Origin: Thermoflexales bacterium
Lineage (GTDB): Bacteria > Chloroflexota > Anaerolineae > J036 > Brachytrichaceae
Direction of reading: 5' to 3'
Assembly (NCBI GenBank): GCA_017998555.1
Contig: JAGOCU010000097.1
Span: 1-7,629, forward strand
DNA length: 7,629 bases
Positions 5,474 to 7,629 of this stretch are shown in pieces. The notes under the pieces were generated by a model, which worked only from the letters and a program-made list of their open reading frames with translations, was not told the origin of the DNA and searched no databases. How positions within the stretch are numbered: position 1 is the first letter of the stretch; each line of letters begins with the position of its first letter. The position numbers and the translations under genes were made by a program.

Positions 5474-7378
5474 TTATACGGTATCGAACTCTTCGTCGCC
5501 GCGATTCGGCCGCGCCGGAACCATGCGACCCAACTCTTCGTCGAATATTAACACGCGTTCCCGGCCAGACTTGCCCTTCTTCTTTTCCTTCTTCTTCCCG
5601 GCCCGCGACACAGCGGGGTGACTGCCAGGCGCGTCGTCGTCCTTATCCGCCTCTTCAGACATGGCGTCTTTGAAGATCTGCTCGGCGCTTCGCGAATCGA
5701 CAGGTTCATCGACGGCGACCGGGGCGGCAATGGCCTCCGCGGGTGCCGCGGGCTCTCCGGCGACCGCAACAGCGGCTTCGACCTCAACCGCGGGCGCGGG
5801 CTCAGCGATCTTGGGTGCCGGGAACTGGCCCATCACTTTGTCCAGGGCCAGCTTGATCTCGGTGAGCGCCTTTGGTCCAATGCCCTCGATCGAGAGCAGG
5901 CCCTCGTCGCCGCGGACGCGATACTCCATGAGCTGGCCGACCGACAGCGCGCCGGCGCGTTGAATGTGCTCCATGACCCGCGGTGAGAGTTCGAGGGTGG
6001 CAATGGGCATCGCGAAAGCTTCACGTGGGATTGCGGCGAGCGCGGCCTGGCGCGCTTCGCGCCTGGCGGTGGCCGCCTCGGCGCCCAGATTGGCCTGCAA
6101 GGTAGGCACGGCGGCTCCGGCCGCGGCGGCCCGCGCCGCCGCCTCAAAACCGTAGACCGCATCGATGATGCGCTTCACCATCAGCCCATCGTCGGCGCTG
6201 AGCGGCGTGGGTACGGCCCGTTGACGCAGCAGCAATTCGCGGCCCGCCGGCGCGGACTGCTCGACATCGGGACCGACCCACGCGATCATCTCGGCATTGC
6301 CTTCAAGCTTGGTGAGCGCGTCGTTGAGCGCCTCAGTGATGCTCTTGATGTCGATATGCCACAGGGTCAGGCGCGCCGCGAGGCGGGCGTTTTGTCCCTC
6401 GCGCCCGATCGCCAGCGAGAGCTGATCATCGGGAACGACGACCGTGGCGGCTTTGGTGTCCTTGCCCTCCGCCTGAGGAATCGGGTGCACCGACAGGACC
6501 TTGGCCGGGCTGAGCGCTTTGGTGATGAAGACCGTGGGATCGGCATTCCACTCGATGACGTCGATCTTCTCGTTCTTGAGCTCATTGACAATGAGTTGAA
6601 TGCGCGCCCCGCGCTGGCCAACACAGGCCCCCACCGGATCAATCCCAGGCTGCAACGCTGCGACCGCGACCTTCGAGCGCGAGCCCGGCTCACGGGCGAT
6701 CGCTTTGATCTCGACCTGGCCCTTTTGAATCTCGGGCACCTCGATCTCGAGCAGGCGCCGGAGCATGTTCTTGTTGGAGCGGCTCAGCAGAATCTGCGGC
6801 CCGCGCAGGCTGCGCTTGACCTCGGTCACATACGAGCGCACGCGTTGCTGCGGCTCGTACTTCTCGCCAGGAATCCACTCCTTGCGCAGCAGAATGCCCT
6901 CGGCCCGGCCGAGGTTGACCACCAGCGAGGTTGGGGTGACGCTGGTGATGATGCCATTGACGATCTCGCCTTCCCGCTCGGCAAATTGGCTGAACTGAAA
7001 ATCACGTTCGGCCTCGCGCAACTTCTGCACGATCATCTGCTTGGCATTTTGGGCGGCAATCCGGCCAAAGTCCTTGGCCGTCACATCGATGAGGACGACA
7101 TCGCCGACTTCCGCCTCGGGCTTGTCTTTGCGCGCCTCGGCCAGGGTGACCTCAGTCCGGTCATCCATGACGCTGTCGACGATTTCTTTCTCGACGAAAA
7201 TGCGCATGTCGCCCGAGTCAACGTCCACCTTGGCAGCCACATTCTGGCTGTTCATGACGTTGGCGTTCTTGCGGTACGACTGAACGAGTGCTGATTCCAG
7301 CACTTCGGTGATGATATCCCGCGGAAGGTTCCGCTCGGACATCACTTGGTTCAATGCGAGCGCGAATTCGCTTTTCAT
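5474..7378 (-). CDS. nusA: Transcription termination/antitermination factor NusA with C-terminal helix-hairpin-helix extension
   Basis: NusA binds RNA polymerase and nascent RNA and modulates hairpin pausing, intrinsic termination and antitermination. The 634-residue product has the N-terminal polymerase-binding domain (1 to about 130), S1 (about 135-200, EGEIVNGIITSV to ILLSRS), KH1 (about 230-280, VGACVGQRGARIQLIVNEL at 249-267) and KH2 (about 310-350, LSLAIGREGQNARLAARLT at 320-338). Beyond this core, residues 461-516 form a helix-hairpin-helix segment (LELSPRVMEHIQRAGALSVG, then SIEGIGPKALTEIKLALDK) that resembles the RNA polymerase alpha C-terminal domain. Then come an Ala/Pro/Glu-rich linker (about 518-590), a basic run KKKEKKKGK (595-603) and an acidic end. 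The ATG at 7378 gives the canonical MKSEFALALNQV start and has GGAGAAG 9 nt upstream; the in-frame TTG at 7426 would fall within the U-rich tail of the leader hairpin. rimP, often the preceding gene, is not seen. Confidence 0.97.
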   Translation of the reverse strand: MKSEFALALNQVMSERNLPRDIITEVLESALVQSYRKNANVMNSQNVAAKVDVDSGDMRIFVEKEIVDSVMDDRTEVTLAEARKDKPEAEVGDVVLIDVTAKDFGRIAAQNAKQMIVQKLREAERDFQFSQFAEREGEIVNGIITSVTPTSLVVNLGRAEGILLRKEWIPGEKYEPQQRVRSYVTEVKRSLRGPQILLSRSNKNMLRRLLEIEVPEIQKGQVEIKAIAREPGSRSKVAVAALQPGIDPVGACVGQRGARIQLIVNELKNEKIDVIEWNADPTVFITKALSPAKVLSVHPIPQAEGKDTKAATVVVPDDQLSLAIGREGQNARLAARLTLWHIDIKSITEALNDALTKLEGNAEMIAWVGPDVEQSAPAGRELLLRQRAVPTPLSADDGLMVKRIIDAVYGFEAAARAAAAGAAVPTLQANLGAEAATARREARQAALAAIPREAFAMPIATLELSPRVMEHIQRAGALSVGQLMEYRVRGDEGLLSIEGIGPKALTEIKLALDKVMGQFPAPKIAEPAPAVEVEAAVAVAGEPAAPAEAIAAPVAVDEPVDSRSAEQIFKDAMSEEADKDDDAPGSHPAVSRAGKKKEKKKGKSGRERVLIFDEELGRMVPARPNRGDEEFDTV

Positions 7379-7387
7379 ATTGACGTG

Positions 7388-7394
7388 CTTCTCC
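7388..7394 (-). promoter_or_regulatory. nusA: Shine-Dalgarno of nusA
   Basis: The minus strand reads GGAGAAG, 9 nt before the ATG at 7378. It supports this start over the in-frame TTG at 7426. Confidence 0.8.
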
Positions 7395-7419
7395 GATGCG
7401 CGGCATTCGCCACGGCCAT

Positions 7420-7453
7420 AGAACAAACAAGAGCGGGTTTTTGCCCACTCTTG
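7420..7453 (-). terminator. Terminator-like hairpin in the nusA leader
   Basis: In minus-strand RNA, CAAGAGUGGG (7444-7453) pairs with CCCGCUCUUG (7428-7437): 10 bp with one G-U pair and a 6-nt loop. UUUGUUCU (7420-7427) follows at once. The wobble pair is allowed only in the minus-strand RNA, which favours a role in the operon transcript. The interrupted U-tract suggests a weak terminator, the kind that often depends on NusA. It ends 41 nt before the nusA start, so it could act as an attenuator of nusA itself. Alternatively it may be a terminator for an upstream gene. Confidence 0.65.
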
Positions 7454-7466
7454 CCACGAAACCCAC
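7433..7466 (-). promoter_or_regulatory. Possible antiterminator pairing in the nusA leader
   Basis: The segment GUGGGUUU (7459-7466) can pair over 8 bp, one of them G-U, with AAACCCGC (7433-7440). That partner covers the loop and the proximal 3' arm of the terminator-like hairpin, so the two folds exclude each other. The word GUGGG occurs twice, once in each competing 5' strand. The pairing is visible in the sequence; a regulatory function is inference. Confidence 0.4.
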
Positions 7467-7483
7467 GGAGGTCGATTCCCTCT

Positions 7484-7492
7484 AGTTTAGCA
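7484..7492 (-). promoter_or_regulatory. Putative extended -10 promoter for the nusA operon
   Basis: The minus strand reads TGCTAAACT, an extended -10 element (TGn followed by TAAACT) in an otherwise very GC-rich stretch. No -35 hexamer is visible at the usual spacing, which is tolerated by extended -10 promoters. Transcription would start near 7476-7477 and give a leader of about 98 nt carrying the hairpin described at 7420-7453. Confidence 0.45.
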
Positions 7493-7548
7493 GATTCGCC
7501 GCGCGGGCCTGCCGCGGCTCGACCGATGCCCGTCCTTCGGTGTCGATC

Positions 7549-7629
7549 TCATCGTTCCCACGCCCACGGATTGGTCACGACAAGGCCTTCCGAGCGGGGG
7601 CGCGCATTGCGCACGCCCTGATTGGGATA
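7549..7629 (-). CDS. Possible C-terminal end of an unidentified upstream gene
   Basis: On the minus strand one frame is open from the window edge for 26 codons to a TGA at 7549, ending in LVVTNPWAWER. Codon third positions are GC-rich, as in the neighbouring genes. The stretch is too short to assign to a family and does not look like the end of RimP. Another minus-strand frame is open from the edge to about 7487, so the choice of frame is uncertain, and the stretch may be non-coding. Confidence 0.25.
   Translation of the reverse strand, partial: YPNQGVRNARPRSEGLVVTNPWAWER

Noticed and set aside
6221..7294. Plus-strand open frame of 357 codons opposite nusA
   Set aside because: Antisense shadow of nusA; composition (Leu, Arg, Asp, His) is typical of such shadows and no motif is recognisable.
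7375..7419. 14-codon minus-strand ORF whose TGA overlaps the nusA ATG
   Set aside because: The overlap looks like translational coupling, but the ATG has no Shine-Dalgarno and the peptide has no features. It is most likely chance.
7218..7466. 82-codon minus-strand frame beginning in the nusA leader with GTG
   Set aside because: It runs out of frame through the conserved N-terminus of nusA and includes the hairpin; no family resemblance.
7508..7547. Weak inverted repeat upstream of the nusA promoter
   Set aside because: The 8-bp stem needs a 2-nt bulge and no U-run follows, so I do not call it a terminator of the upstream gene.
1..7629. CRISPR arrays, tRNA or rRNA genes, insertion sequences, defence or toxin-antitoxin genes
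   Set aside because: None is visible; the window is almost filled by conserved housekeeping genes on one strand.

Overview
The window holds a bacterial translation and transcription housekeeping operon. All recognised genes lie on the minus strand, so transcription runs from high to low coordinates. In order they are nusA, ylxR, infB, rbfA, a DHH-family phosphoesterase (nrnA-like), truB and the 5' third or so of ribF, which is cut by the left window edge. The sequence is GC-rich with GC-ending codons. The gene order, with a DHH protein between rbfA and truB, no rplGA/ylxQ between ylxR and infB, and a long NusA carrying a C-terminal helix-hairpin-helix extension, fits a Gram-positive-type or Chloroflexota-like genome. 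Chloroflexota is my best guess, by inference only.

Region by region: positions 7549-7629 may hold the last codons of an unidentified upstream gene, at low confidence. Positions 7379-7548 are a non-coding leader with a putative extended -10 promoter (7484-7492) and a terminator-like hairpin (7428-7453, then a U-rich run). One arm of that hairpin can instead pair with an upstream segment (7459-7466). nusA (7378-5474) and ylxR (5437-5150) follow. A 200-nt gap before infB contains a textbook intrinsic terminator pointing along the operon (4999-5034). infB (4949-2760) starts behind a perfect GGAGGT. A 61-bp near-perfect palindrome (2690-2750) fills most of the infB-rbfA gap. rbfA, the DHH gene, truB and ribF are tightly packed, with gaps of 4, 6 and 19 nt.

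Functionally, NusA controls pausing, termination and antitermination by RNA polymerase. IF2 places initiator tRNA on the ribosome, RbfA matures the 30S subunit, TruB makes pseudouridine 55 in tRNA, YlxR is a small RNA-binding protein, the DHH enzyme probably degrades nano-RNA or pAp, and RibF makes FMN and FAD. The genes are ordinary and I see no unknown defence or mobile system. What deserves a second look is the non-coding layer: two terminator-like elements within the transcription unit of a termination factor (each with a possible competing fold), and the long palindrome between infB and rbfA.
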